From Streptomyces lunaelactis (GTDB taxonomy: Bacteria; Actinomycetota; Actinomycetes; Streptomycetales; Streptomycetaceae): a DNA stretch of 64,000 nt. The number at the start of each line of letters is the position of its first letter. Position 1 is the first letter of the stretch. This document shows positions 17,425 through 25,165 of the stretch, piece after piece. A program made the position numbers and the translations under genes. The DNA lies in NCBI RefSeq assembly GCF_003054555.1, contig NZ_CP026304.1, forward strand, positions 3,472,001 to 3,536,000, read 5' to 3'. The notes below the pieces were generated by a model. That model did not search any database. It was not told the origin of the DNA and saw only the letters and a program-made list of their open reading frames with translations.

Positions 17425-18375
17425 TCATGCTCCTGACCTCGCCAAGTGCCGGTCCCTGTCGGGCTCTTCGGGGGTGTCGGGGGGCTCGGAGTGGTTCGGG
17501 GAGTGGCGGCGGCGACGGAGGAGCCACGTTGCCGTGGCGGCCACCGCCACCATCGCCGCAGCCACAGCCACCACCGTCGGCCACGGCACGAACGTCGTCG
17601 ATGTCGTGGCCTCGCTCGGCGCGGCGCCCTGGGCCGTGGCCCGGACATGGACGTTCACCGCGTCCAGCAGTGGCGGGTTCGCCCACTTCTCCGCCAGCGA
17701 CACGCGCCGGCCGGGGAGCAGCTCCACGGCCGGCGTCCGGGGTGCGCGGCGCAGTGCCTCGCCGAGGAGGCCGTCCGCGCGGAACGAGACCCGTGGGGTC
17801 AGGGCCGTGTTGCCCCGGTTCACCAGGGCGTAGTGGATGGACCCGCCCGAGACCGATACGTCCTCGACCGTGAGCGCCGCCAGCGTCGGGCCGCTCACCC
17901 GCAGATGGATCCGTACGCCCGCCTCCCGGCCGCCGGACGCCGCCATGACTGCCGCCGGGTGGTCGCCGGGGGGCGCGCCCGCCGGGAGCGTGACCGAGAA
18001 GGGGACCTCCGCACGGGTGCGGGGCGGGACCGTCACACGGGCCGTGGCGAGCGTGATCCAGGTGCCCGTCGCCTTGGACCCGCGAGCGCCGCGCACCGCG
18101 AGTGCGCCGCCCTCGGTGTTGTACGCGTCGGCCGCGCGGAGCTGGACCGTGAGCGGCCGAGCGCCCCGGTTCGTGACGGACAGCTTGTCCTCCAGGACCG
18201 TGCCGGGCACGCCCTCCATATAGATGTACGGTCTGCCGCCGCCGGCCACCGGCTCCGCCGTCCACGCCGGATCGTCCGCCGCCCGCGCGGCAGGAGGAAG
18301 GAGCAGCGCGGCGAAGGCGGCGACGGTGGCGGTCAGCCCCCGGACGGGGCCGAGCCGCGGCAGCACAGATCGCAC
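17425..18375 (-). CDS. WxL-partner-like (DUF916-type) membrane protein
   Basis: 316 aa from GTG 18375, 3 nt after the upstream stop. Signal peptide, then a domain with GTVLEDKLSVTNRGARPLTV and SVTLPAGAPPGDHPAAVMAA, the pattern of DUF916/peptidoglycan-binding domains found in WxL-interacting proteins of Firmicutes, then a second beta-domain, a membrane segment (TVVAVAAAMVAVAATATWLL) and a short charged tail. It probably holds surface proteins of the same operon at the wall-membrane interface. Family assignment rests on motif reading and should be tested by profile search. Confidence 0.75.
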   Translation of the reverse strand: MRSVLPRLGPVRGLTATVAAFAALLLPPAARAADDPAWTAEPVAGGGRPYIYMEGVPGTVLEDKLSVTNRGARPLTVQLRAADAYNTEGGALAVRGARGSKATGTWITLATARVTVPPRTRAEVPFSVTLPAGAPPGDHPAAVMAASGGREAGVRIHLRVSGPTLAALTVEDVSVSGGSIHYALVNRGNTALTPRVSFRADGLLGEALRRAPRTPAVELLPGRRVSLAEKWANPPLLDAVNVHVRATAQGAAPSEATTSTTFVPWPTVVAVAAAMVAVAATATWLLRRRRHSPNHSEPPDTPEEPDRDRHLARSGA

Positions 18376-18378
18376 AGG

Positions 18379-19062
18379 TCAGCTCGCTGCCCGCTGCCCG
18401 CGCCGGGTCAGCCACAGGACTCCCGCCGCACCGGCCAGCAGGACCGTCCCGCCGAGCGTGCCGAGCGCGAGGGCCGAGTCGAGGGGGCCCGTCCTGGGGA
18501 GTTCGCCGCCGGAGGGGGTGGGCTGCGAGTTACCGCCGTCGGAACCGCCGCCGCCCGCCGCCGTGACGTCCAGTTCCAGCGAGGGCCCGGGGTTGTTCTT
18601 GGGCGTGCACGTCGTCGTCGTACCGAGCGCCTTGATCGTCAGCACCCCGGCGGTGAAGGTGACCTTCCCGCTCTTCTTGGGGGTGTACGTCCCCGTCAAG
18701 TCATTGATCTTGATGGGGGTGTTGGCCGGGACCGCCTCCGCGTTCGCCGGCCCGGAGACCGCGACCGTGCCCTCGCCCACGCCGCCCAGTTTGATCAGCG
18801 CGCTCGGCTTCATCGCGCCCTTGCCGAGCTCCACCGGGCTGGAGGAGACTCCCTTCTGGAAGGACATGGTCAGCTGGTAGTTGCTGCCACTCTTGACCGC
18901 CTTGATGTCGATCGGCGAGACCGCGCCCTTGGGCCCGATCGGCGTCTGACACTGGTAGTCGACGTCCACGACACTGGCATGCGCGGCAGGGGCGGCCATC
19001 AGCACCACCGAGCCCGCCACCGCTGCTGCCAGCGCGAGAGCTGTCCGCTTCTGGTACGACAC
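18379..19062 (-). CDS. Secreted, sortase-anchored (LPRTG) surface protein
   Basis: 227 aa. GTG 19062 is preferred because AGGGG lies 8 nt upstream; ATG 19077 has no spaced Shine-Dalgarno. Signal peptide (LALAAAVAGSVVLMAAPAAH), one ~150-aa beta-domain with terminal Cys residues (VDYQCQTP and TTCTPKN) homologous to the second domain of the LAQTG protein, a Gly/Ser-rich spacer, then LPRTG, a hydrophobic segment and RRGQRAAS. First gene of the four-gene surface operon. Role unknown; structural or adhesive wall protein is plausible. Confidence 0.82.
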   Translation of the reverse strand: MSYQKRTALALAAAVAGSVVLMAAPAAHASVVDVDYQCQTPIGPKGAVSPIDIKAVKSGSNYQLTMSFQKGVSSSPVELGKGAMKPSALIKLGGVGEGTVAVSGPANAEAVPANTPIKINDLTGTYTPKKSGKVTFTAGVLTIKALGTTTTCTPKNNPGPSLELDVTAAGGGGSDGGNSQPTPSGGELPRTGPLDSALALGTLGGTVLLAGAAGVLWLTRRGQRAAS

Positions 19063-19081
19063 CTTGTTTCCCCTCATGCCG

Positions 19082-19156
19082 GAAGTTACCGCCGGGTGTC
19101 GCCGAAGTTACTGACGACACATCAGATCGGGCGCTCAAGGTACGCCTGGGACCTTG
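19082..19156 (-). promoter_or_regulatory. Operator candidates upstream of surface operon
   Basis: Two GAAGTTAC direct repeats (19082-19089 and 19104-19111) are spaced exactly 22 bp, two helical turns, as expected for a two-component regulator dimer. Farther upstream is the inverted repeat CAAGGT (19136-19141)/ACCTTG (19151-19156) with a 9-nt spacer. Both lie in the only upstream region of the four-gene operon. The binding proteins are unknown. Confidence 0.45.
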
Positions 19157-19236
19157 GGGAGGGAAGACAAAGAGCACGCCGTATTGACATGCTCTACAAG
19201 AGATTCAAAACCTGCCATCGACCGCTACGGGATGGG

Positions 19237-19731
19237 CTAGAACGGTGCGGCGAGCTCCGCCCAGACCGTCTTGCCCGGCGCGCCGGGGACTCGTACAACT
19301 CCCCAGTCCAGGCAGAGCCGCTGGACGATGAACATCCCGTGTCCGCCGGGCCGCCCGGCGCGGTGCGGGGTGCGCGGGGCGGGCTGGCCGGTGCCCCGGT
19401 CCGAGACCTCCAGGCGCAGCATTTTCCCGTCGCAGCCCACTCTCAGCTCTTCCGGGCCCTCGGCGTGCAGACACGCGTTGGTGACCAGTTCGGAGACGAC
19501 CAGCAGCACGTCCTCGGCCGCCGCCCGCCGGTCCGCGGTGGCGGCGGGCAGCCAGCCCCAGTCGTACAGCGCCTGGCGGGTGAAGTCGCGGGCGAGCGGA
19601 ACGATGCCGCTGGCGCTCCGCAGGGCAAGGCTGCGCACCGCACCGCCGGGTACCCCGGGGGCAGCGTCGGGGCCGGCGCCGTCCGGCTCGGGGCCGAGGT
19701 CGCCCGGCGGTTGCTGCCGGGTGGTGCTCAT
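19237..19731 (-). CDS. RsbW-like anti-sigma/serine kinase (HATPase_c)
   Basis: 164 aa from ATG 19731. Small GHKL ATPase of the Streptomyces RsbW/SpoIIAB-like type: N-box VLLVVSELVTNACLHAEG, G1-like LEVSDRGTGQP and G2-like GRPGGHGMFIVQRLCLDWGV. Such proteins bind SigB-type sigma factors and phosphorylate STAS antagonists; here the STAS gene and a sigma gene are next door, so a partner-switch module is inferred. A perfect -35 TTGACA upstream supports separate expression. Confidence 0.85.
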   Translation of the reverse strand: MSTTRQQPPGDLGPEPDGAGPDAAPGVPGGAVRSLALRSASGIVPLARDFTRQALYDWGWLPAATADRRAAAEDVLLVVSELVTNACLHAEGPEELRVGCDGKMLRLEVSDRGTGQPAPRTPHRAGRPGGHGMFIVQRLCLDWGVVRVPGAPGKTVWAELAAPF

Positions 19732-19770
19732 CAGCGCTTCACCTCACCGATTCACCAATATGCCATGACA

Positions 19771-19797
19771 TCAATACACAGAGTGCTGGGCTGTCAA
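19771..19797 (-). promoter_or_regulatory. Promoter of the anti-sigma gene
   Basis: On the minus strand a perfect TTGACA (19797-19792) is followed by TATTGA (19776-19771) with 15-bp spacing, or TTGATG at 17 bp. The ATG is ~40 nt further on. Housekeeping-sigma promoter inferred. Confidence 0.45.
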
Positions 19798-19890
19798 CGT
19801 TCTGCGGGGGTTCTCCTGCCCTGCCGAATCGTGACAACACCCACGACGCCCACGCGGTGCGCGTGATGCGGACAACAGGGGGTGGGACTG

Positions 19891-20259
19891 TCAGTCGGAG
19901 AGCGCCGCTTCGACGGAGTCGTGCACGGTGAAGACCGCTTCCGCTCCCGTGATCTCGAAGACCCTGGCCACGACGGGCAGCATCCCGGCCAAATGGACCC
20001 CTCCCCCGGCCGCCTCGGCCTTCAGCCGGGCACCGAGCAGCACATTGAGTCCGGTGGAGTCACAGAACTCGAGCTGTGAACAGTCGATGACAAGCCGTAC
20101 CCGGCCCTGCTCCAGTGCCTCACCCAGGGGCGCGCGCAGCAATTCGGCGGTGTGGTGATCCAACTCACCCGCCGGTTTCACAATCTCGCTGGAGCCCTCG
20201 GTCCGAACCTCGACCTGAAGCCGGCCCCGGTTCGCGCTGCCGACCGTCGCGCGGTCCAT
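19891..20259 (-). CDS. STAS-domain anti-anti-sigma factor
   Basis: 122 aa from ATG 20259 (GAGGGA upstream); the frame is open further upstream but without initiation signals. STAS fold with the phosphorylatable Ser in CSQLEFCDSTGLNVLLG. Expected to be phosphorylated by an RsbW-like kinase and, when dephosphorylated, to release a sigma factor. Neighbouring anti-sigma (19237) and sigma (20577) genes are candidate partners. Confidence 0.9.
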   Translation of the reverse strand: MDRATVGSANRGRLQVEVRTEGSSEIVKPAGELDHHTAELLRAPLGEALEQGRVRLVIDCSQLEFCDSTGLNVLLGARLKAEAAGGGVHLAGMLPVVARVFEITGAEAVFTVHDSVEAALSD

Positions 20260-20576
20260 GCCCGTCCCTCTTCGCCGTGTCGTGCGCTGCGATGTTCGCC
20301 GCGTCGTCGCCGTGTCGTCCGTAGTTTCGTACCTCGCGCCACATGCCGTCGACAGACAGCGTGGACGTCCGCCGAACATTACGCCTTCCGTACGTCTACC
20401 GGTAGCCGAACTCCCCATCAAAACCGGCATATCAGACATATGACACTTGCAACTGCCCGTGCGGAACGGGTAGGCCTAGTAAGGACACAACCAACACGGC
20501 CGGCTTGGAGGCGCCGCTCACCGCAGCAGCATGTATTGGCATCGGCGGCCATATGCCGAGAACGATGGAGGATTCC
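20260..20576 (+). other. Divergent regulatory interval before the sigma gene
   Basis: 317 nt between divergent STAS and sigma genes. It contains an AT-rich stretch near 20414-20450 and a GGGTAG at 20464-20469 that resembles the -10 of SigB-type promoters, but no convincing GTTT -35 is placed 14-16 bp before it. No small ORF with a ribosome-binding site was found. Confidence 0.3.
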
Positions 20577-21479
20577 ATGTCACCCCGGCTCGACGATTCG
20601 CGTACCCCCACCGCGCCGTCGGCACTGTCCATCCGTGCTCCCGAACCGTCCGAGAACCTGGAAGCCCTCGAAGGGCTGGAAGGCCTCCCGGACATCCCAC
20701 CCTTCAGTGAGGTGGGGCCGCTGGACGCGCGAGCCCTGTCGAAGACACTCTTCGGGCGCCTCGAATCGCTCGAGGAAGGCACGCACGAGCACGCGTACGT
20801 CCGCAACACGCTCGTCGAACTCAACCTGGCGCTGGTCAAGTTCGCCGCCTCCCGGTTCCGCTCCCGCAGCGAACCGATGGAGGACATCATCCAGGTCGGC
20901 ACGATCGGCCTCATCAAGGCGATCGACCGGTTCGAACTCAGCCGCGGCGTGGAGTTCCCGACCTTCGCGATGCCGACCATCGTCGGCGAGATCAAGCGGT
21001 TCTTCCGCGACACGAGCTGGTCGGTGCGGGTACCGCGCCGCCTCCAGGAACTGCGGCTCGACCTCGCGAAGGCCGGCGACGAACTCGCCCAGCAGCTCGA
21101 CCGCGCACCCACCGTCGGTGAGCTGGCCGACCGCCTCGACCTCAGCAAGGACGAGGTCGTCGAGGGCATGGCCGCGAGCAACGCGTACACCGCGAGCTCG
21201 CTGGACGCCCAGCCCGAGGAGGACGAGACCGAGGGCGCGCTCGCGGACCGTATCGGCTACGAGGACCACGGACTCGAGGGCATCGAGTACGTCGAGTCGC
21301 TGAAGCCGCTGATCGCAAGCCTTCTGCCACGGGACCGTAAAATCCTCTCCCTGCGATTCGTCGCCAACATGACGCAGTCGGAGATCGGCGAGGAGCTCGG
21401 GATATCGCAGATGCATGTCTCCCGGCTGCTGTCCCGCACGCTGGTCGGGCTCAGGAAGGGCCTGACGCTCGAGGAGTAG
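20577..21479 (+). CDS. SigB/SigF-family RNA polymerase sigma factor
   Basis: 300 aa from ATG 20577, GGAGG 5 nt upstream. Regions 2-4 of a group 3 sigma factor: ALVKFAASRFRSRSEPMEDI and IGLIKAIDRFELSRGVEFPT (region 2), TIVGEIKRFFRDTSWSVRVP and RRLQELRLDLAKAGDEL (region 3), and ISQMHVSRLLSRTLVGLRKG (region 4.2 HTH). Regulated post-translationally by the adjacent anti-sigma/STAS pair, by analogy with other Streptomyces SigB-like factors involved in stress and differentiation. From memory the S. coelicolor counterpart may be sigI; not verified. Confidence 0.92.
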   Translation: MSPRLDDSRTPTAPSALSIRAPEPSENLEALEGLEGLPDIPPFSEVGPLDARALSKTLFGRLESLEEGTHEHAYVRNTLVELNLALVKFAASRFRSRSEPMEDIIQVGTIGLIKAIDRFELSRGVEFPTFAMPTIVGEIKRFFRDTSWSVRVPRRLQELRLDLAKAGDELAQQLDRAPTVGELADRLDLSKDEVVEGMAASNAYTASSLDAQPEEDETEGALADRIGYEDHGLEGIEYVESLKPLIASLLPRDRKILSLRFVANMTQSEIGEELGISQMHVSRLLSRTLVGLRKGLTLEE

Positions 21480-21516
21480 CCGGGACGTGACCGGGACGCG
21501 CCGCACAGGCCGTTGA

Positions 21517-21547
21517 AAGGGCCCATTCCGCCAAGGAATGGGCCCTT
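21517..21547 (+). terminator. Terminator after the sigma gene
   Basis: A 13-bp perfect stem AAGGGCCCATTCC (21517-21529)/GGAATGGGCCCTT (21535-21547) with a 5-nt loop, 38 nt after the stop codon. Confidence 0.85.
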
Positions 21548-21555
21548 CCCCGTTA

Positions 21556-21585
21556 TTGACGGGGCAGTCCGGATTGGTCCACATT
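21556..21585 (+). promoter_or_regulatory. Promoter of the exopolysaccharide operon
   Basis: TTGACG (21556-21561) and CACATT (21580-21585) with 18-bp spacing, 28 nt before the first gene and just after the preceding terminator. The -10 match is modest. Confidence 0.4.
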
Positions 21586-21612
21586 GAGCCTGGGGTAAGT
21601 GGGGGGACGAAC

Positions 21613-22857
21613 ATGGCTCTTGGGGAGGGCTGTCCGTCGGCGTACGCACCACTCGAAGAGTTGATGCAACGCCGCCTGGGCAGGGAAAGCCTGTATGTGC
21701 CGTCATGCCGTCTCGGGCTCTATGTGGCGCTGCGCCACTGGTGCCCGCCCGGCGGACGCGTACTGATGTCGCCGGTCAACGACGACGTGATCTTCTTCGT
21801 GGTGCTCGCCGCGGGACTGCGCCCCGTACAGGCGCCGCTCAAGGCCGAGGACGGCTCCATCGACATGGCGGCCGTCCCCGCGTCCGTATGGAACGGGCTG
21901 TCCGCCGTGCTCACCACCAATCTGTACGGAAATCCCGATCCGGCCGCCGAACTGCGCGCCCGCTGCGACCAGTTGGACATCCCGCTGCTCGAGGACGCGG
22001 CCCACGCCATCGGCAGCGAGGTCGCGGGACGGCCGGTGGGGAGCTTCGGCGACGCGTCCGTCTTCAGCCTCTCCAAGCACACCGGGGCCAAGACCGGCGG
22101 ATTCCTCACGATCGCCGACCCGGCGCTGAGGGCGGCCCTGGAGCGGGCACGGGACGAGCTTCTTCAGCCGGCCCGGCTCTCGGCGGAGATCGCGTACGGC
22201 CTGAGACCGTACGCCGAGGCCGGGGTCCGGGGACTGCGGCTCGTGCCCGCGGCCCGCGCCACCCAGCGGCTGCTCGGTCTCCAGGAGCGCGAGGACATCC
22301 GGATGGAGCTGCGGCCGGACGAGCTGAAGCAGGCGATGACGGCCGCGCCCGCGCCAGGACAGGGCCTGGACGACTTCGGGTCCTGGGTACGGGTGGACAT
22401 GCACGACTACCGGCTCAGACCCGGCGGGCTGCGGCTGCGGCGTACCCAGCGGCTGCTGTCCCGCCTGGAGGGACGGCTCGCCGCGCACCGCGCCGGCACC
22501 GAGCGGCTGTCGGCCACCCGGTGGGCGCTGCCGCGGCCCGGACCCGTACAGCCGCTGTTCCGGGTGCCGCTGCTGGTCGCCGACCGCGACGCCGCCATCG
22601 CCGCGCTCGCACGCCGCCGGATCACCGTCGGCTATCTCTACGACCCGCCGCTCGACGCGTACGCGGGCGAGGTCTTCACCGACCCGTCGCCCGCTCCCGG
22701 ACCGGCCGCCTGGTTCGCCCGGCACGCGCTGCCCGTCGACCCGCTCATCGCCGGACAGGTGATATCCGTCCTCACCGAACTGGGCGCACAGCCGGCCCGG
22801 CCACCGACGGCCGCCGACGCCGCGGAACCGTCCGCGCAGGGCGAGCCCGGTGTCTGA
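21613..22857 (+). CDS. DegT/DnrJ/EryC1-family aminotransferase-like protein
   Basis: 414 aa from ATG 21613 (GGGGGGA upstream). PLP aminotransferase fold of the sugar-aminotransferase family: SCRLGLYVALRHWCPPGGRV, NLYGNPDPAAELRARCDQLD, LLEDAAHAIGSEVAGRPVGS, and FSLSKHTGAKTGGFLTIADP where the PLP Lys should lie (SK or AK). The Lys context departs from the usual HxxKN/LSxGEGG, so activity is uncertain. Family members aminate keto-sugars or act as dehydratases. First gene of an operon coupled to a flippase (overlap 22850-22857). Confidence 0.8.
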   Translation: MALGEGCPSAYAPLEELMQRRLGRESLYVPSCRLGLYVALRHWCPPGGRVLMSPVNDDVIFFVVLAAGLRPVQAPLKAEDGSIDMAAVPASVWNGLSAVLTTNLYGNPDPAAELRARCDQLDIPLLEDAAHAIGSEVAGRPVGSFGDASVFSLSKHTGAKTGGFLTIADPALRAALERARDELLQPARLSAEIAYGLRPYAEAGVRGLRLVPAARATQRLLGLQEREDIRMELRPDELKQAMTAAPAPGQGLDDFGSWVRVDMHDYRLRPGGLRLRRTQRLLSRLEGRLAAHRAGTERLSATRWALPRPGPVQPLFRVPLLVADRDAAIAALARRRITVGYLYDPPLDAYAGEVFTDPSPAPGPAAWFARHALPVDPLIAGQVISVLTELGAQPARPPTAADAAEPSAQGEPGV

Positions 22858-25147
22858 CACCACCCGGCTGCGCAAGCCGTCCGGCCCGGATGCCGCTGGA
22901 CCCGCTCCCGAAGCGAGCGGGGTGAACGGGGCGAACGGGGCAGGCGCCGGGGCGGACGGAGGGGCGGTGACCGCCACCGGCGGCGGCGACTCGATGTTCC
23001 GCAACGCCTATGCGCTGATGCTCTCCACCGGCGTCTCCGCAGCGCTGGGCCTCGGCTTCTGGCTGGTCGCCGCCCGCTACTACACCGAGCAGGCGGTCGG
23101 CGAGGGTTCCGCCGCCATCGCCGCGATGCGGCTGCTGGCCTCCGTCACCGCGACCACGATGATCGGCGCGGTGGTGCGGTACGTGCCCCGGGCCGGGCGT
23201 GCCACCGGACCGCTGGTGTGGCGTGCGTACGCGGTCAGTTCGCTGGTGGTGTGCGTCGCCGCCGTGGCGTTCCTGTTCACGCTCGACCTCTGGGGACCTT
23301 CGTACGCACCGCTCGGCGGGCTCACCGCGGGGATCCTCTTCACCGCGTCCTGTGTCGGCTGGGCGCTGCTGACCCTCCAGGACGGGGTGCTGACCGGCCT
23401 GCGCAAGGCCGTCTGGGTGCCGGTCGGCAACGCCGTCTTCTCCATCGGCAAGCTGCTGCTGCTCGTCGTCTTCGCCACCGCGCTGCCCGTACTGGGCATC
23501 TTCGTCTCGTGGGCCGCGGCCATCGCCCTGTCCGTACTGCCGCTGGGCTGGGTGATCTTCCGCAGGCTGATCCCCCGGCAGGCGGCGGCCGACGTCGACC
23601 GCGAGCCGCTCAGGATGCGCGACATCGGGCGCTTCCTCGCCGGTGACTCGGTCGGCTCGCTGTTCTCACTGGCGATGATCAATCTGCTGCCGGTGATGGT
23701 CGCGGTCCGCTTCGACGCCGCGCACAACGGCTTCTTCTACATCGCGTACACCGTCGGCGGCACGATGGAGTTCATGGCCATCAACATGGCCTCCTCGCTC
23801 ACCGCCCACGCCTCGCACAGCCCGGAGAGCCTGGCCGGCGGGGTGCGCGGCGCGCTGCGCCGGATGACCGTGCTGCTGGTGCCGGTCGTGGTGTTCCTCA
23901 TCGTGTTCGCCCCGCAGATCCTCGCCCCGTTCGGCGAGGACTACGCCGCGCACGGCACCATGGTGCTGCGGCTGCTGGCCGCCGCCGCCCTGCCACGGGT
24001 CGCCGTCGAGCTGTACATCGGGGTCCTGCGCGTCCAGGGGCGTACGGGCGTGCTCGCCCTCCTGCAGGGCACGATGTGCGTGCTGGTGCTGGGCAGCGCC
24101 GCGATGCTGCTCGGCCCCGTCGGCATCTCCGGGGCGGGCATGGCGATGCTGGTCTCGATGACCGTGATGGCCGCGGTGTCCGTGCCGGGGCTGCGTGCCG
24201 CGCTGTCGGGCCGCGAGCCCCGGCCGTCCTGGTTCACCGCGCTGGTGCGGCGCAGGGGTCCGGAGGTGGAGGAGTACGGGACGACGTGGGCGCGGCGGGC
24301 CGCCGAGCGTCGCGAGGAGGCGGCGGCGGAGTACGCGCAGGAGTACGGGACGGACTGGGCGCGGCAGACCTCGTATCTGCGCAGTGTGCACGACGACACG
24401 GCGACACCGGCGTTCGGTTTCCCCGTCTACGTACAGGATCCGCAGGAGTCGGTGGGGGCGTCCGGCGAGCCGGACCCGGGGCGGGCCGCCGTGCGCTCGG
24501 AGCAGGCACTCGACCCGGGCGAGAGCCGCCTTGCCCTCGCGCTGTGGCTGCTGCTCGGGCTCGCGGCCGTGCTGTTCTGGGCGCCGCTGTTCCAGGCCTC
24601 GGACATCACCATGGACCAGCTCTCCGGCACCCAGTTGCTGCGGGCGCTGCCGCCGGTCACCCTCACCGCGGGCGTCCTGCTGATCGTCGTCCACAGCGCC
24701 GCCGTCTCACTGCTGCGCCCACGCCCCGCCCTGCTCAGCGCCGGACTGCTGGTCACCTTCGCGGCGTTGCACTCCGCGCCCGCGGTGCTCGGCTGGGAAC
24801 CGGAGCCCGTGCGAGGCGCGTGGTACGAGTCGCCTGCCGGCTTCCTCGCTTCGGCCGCCGGTCTCGACAGCCCCGAGCCGCTGCTCCGCTGGCTGCCCGC
24901 ATTCTGTCAACTGCTCTGTCTGGTCGCGGTGCTGGCGATTCTCCGGGCTACCGGGCTGCCCGTCGCGGCACAGTGGGGGGCGGTGTGGCTGCTCGCGGTG
25001 TGCGGCTGGGCCCTGCAGAGACCTCTCGCGCCCGTCGCGCTCCCGCTCCAACTGCTCCTTTCCTGCCTCGCGTTGGGGCTCTGGTACATCAGCCGCGTCC
25101 GTGGACGACGGCGGCGCGATGCGCGATCCACGTCGGCACAGAACTGA
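22850..25147 (+). CDS. Wzx/MurJ-like polysaccharide flippase with extra C-terminal membrane domain
   Basis: 765 aa from GTG 22850, overlapping the preceding stop. Residues ~45-455 form a multi-pass flippase (SMFRNAYALMLSTGVSAALG, PVMVAVRFDAAHNGFFYIAY), moving lipid-linked sugar units outward. A cytoplasmic linker (~460-540) contains a doubled motif, EYGTTWARRA and EYGTDWARQT. Residues ~555-750 add about six membrane segments not found in ordinary Wzx proteins; their pattern (QLLRALPPVTLTAGVLLIVV) resembles the start of the next protein, suggesting domain duplication and fusion. Operon with its neighbours. Confidence 0.82.
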   Translation: MSDTTRLRKPSGPDAAGPAPEASGVNGANGAGAGADGGAVTATGGGDSMFRNAYALMLSTGVSAALGLGFWLVAARYYTEQAVGEGSAAIAAMRLLASVTATTMIGAVVRYVPRAGRATGPLVWRAYAVSSLVVCVAAVAFLFTLDLWGPSYAPLGGLTAGILFTASCVGWALLTLQDGVLTGLRKAVWVPVGNAVFSIGKLLLLVVFATALPVLGIFVSWAAAIALSVLPLGWVIFRRLIPRQAAADVDREPLRMRDIGRFLAGDSVGSLFSLAMINLLPVMVAVRFDAAHNGFFYIAYTVGGTMEFMAINMASSLTAHASHSPESLAGGVRGALRRMTVLLVPVVVFLIVFAPQILAPFGEDYAAHGTMVLRLLAAAALPRVAVELYIGVLRVQGRTGVLALLQGTMCVLVLGSAAMLLGPVGISGAGMAMLVSMTVMAAVSVPGLRAALSGREPRPSWFTALVRRRGPEVEEYGTTWARRAAERREEAAAEYAQEYGTDWARQTSYLRSVHDDTATPAFGFPVYVQDPQESVGASGEPDPGRAAVRSEQALDPGESRLALALWLLLGLAAVLFWAPLFQASDITMDQLSGTQLLRALPPVTLTAGVLLIVVHSAAVSLLRPRPALLSAGLLVTFAALHSAPAVLGWEPEPVRGAWYESPAGFLASAAGLDSPEPLLRWLPAFCQLLCLVAVLAILRATGLPVAAQWGAVWLLAVCGWALQRPLAPVALPLQLLLSCLALGLWYISRVRGRRRRDARSTSAQN

Positions 25148-25165
25148 TCCATCAGGGGGACAAGC

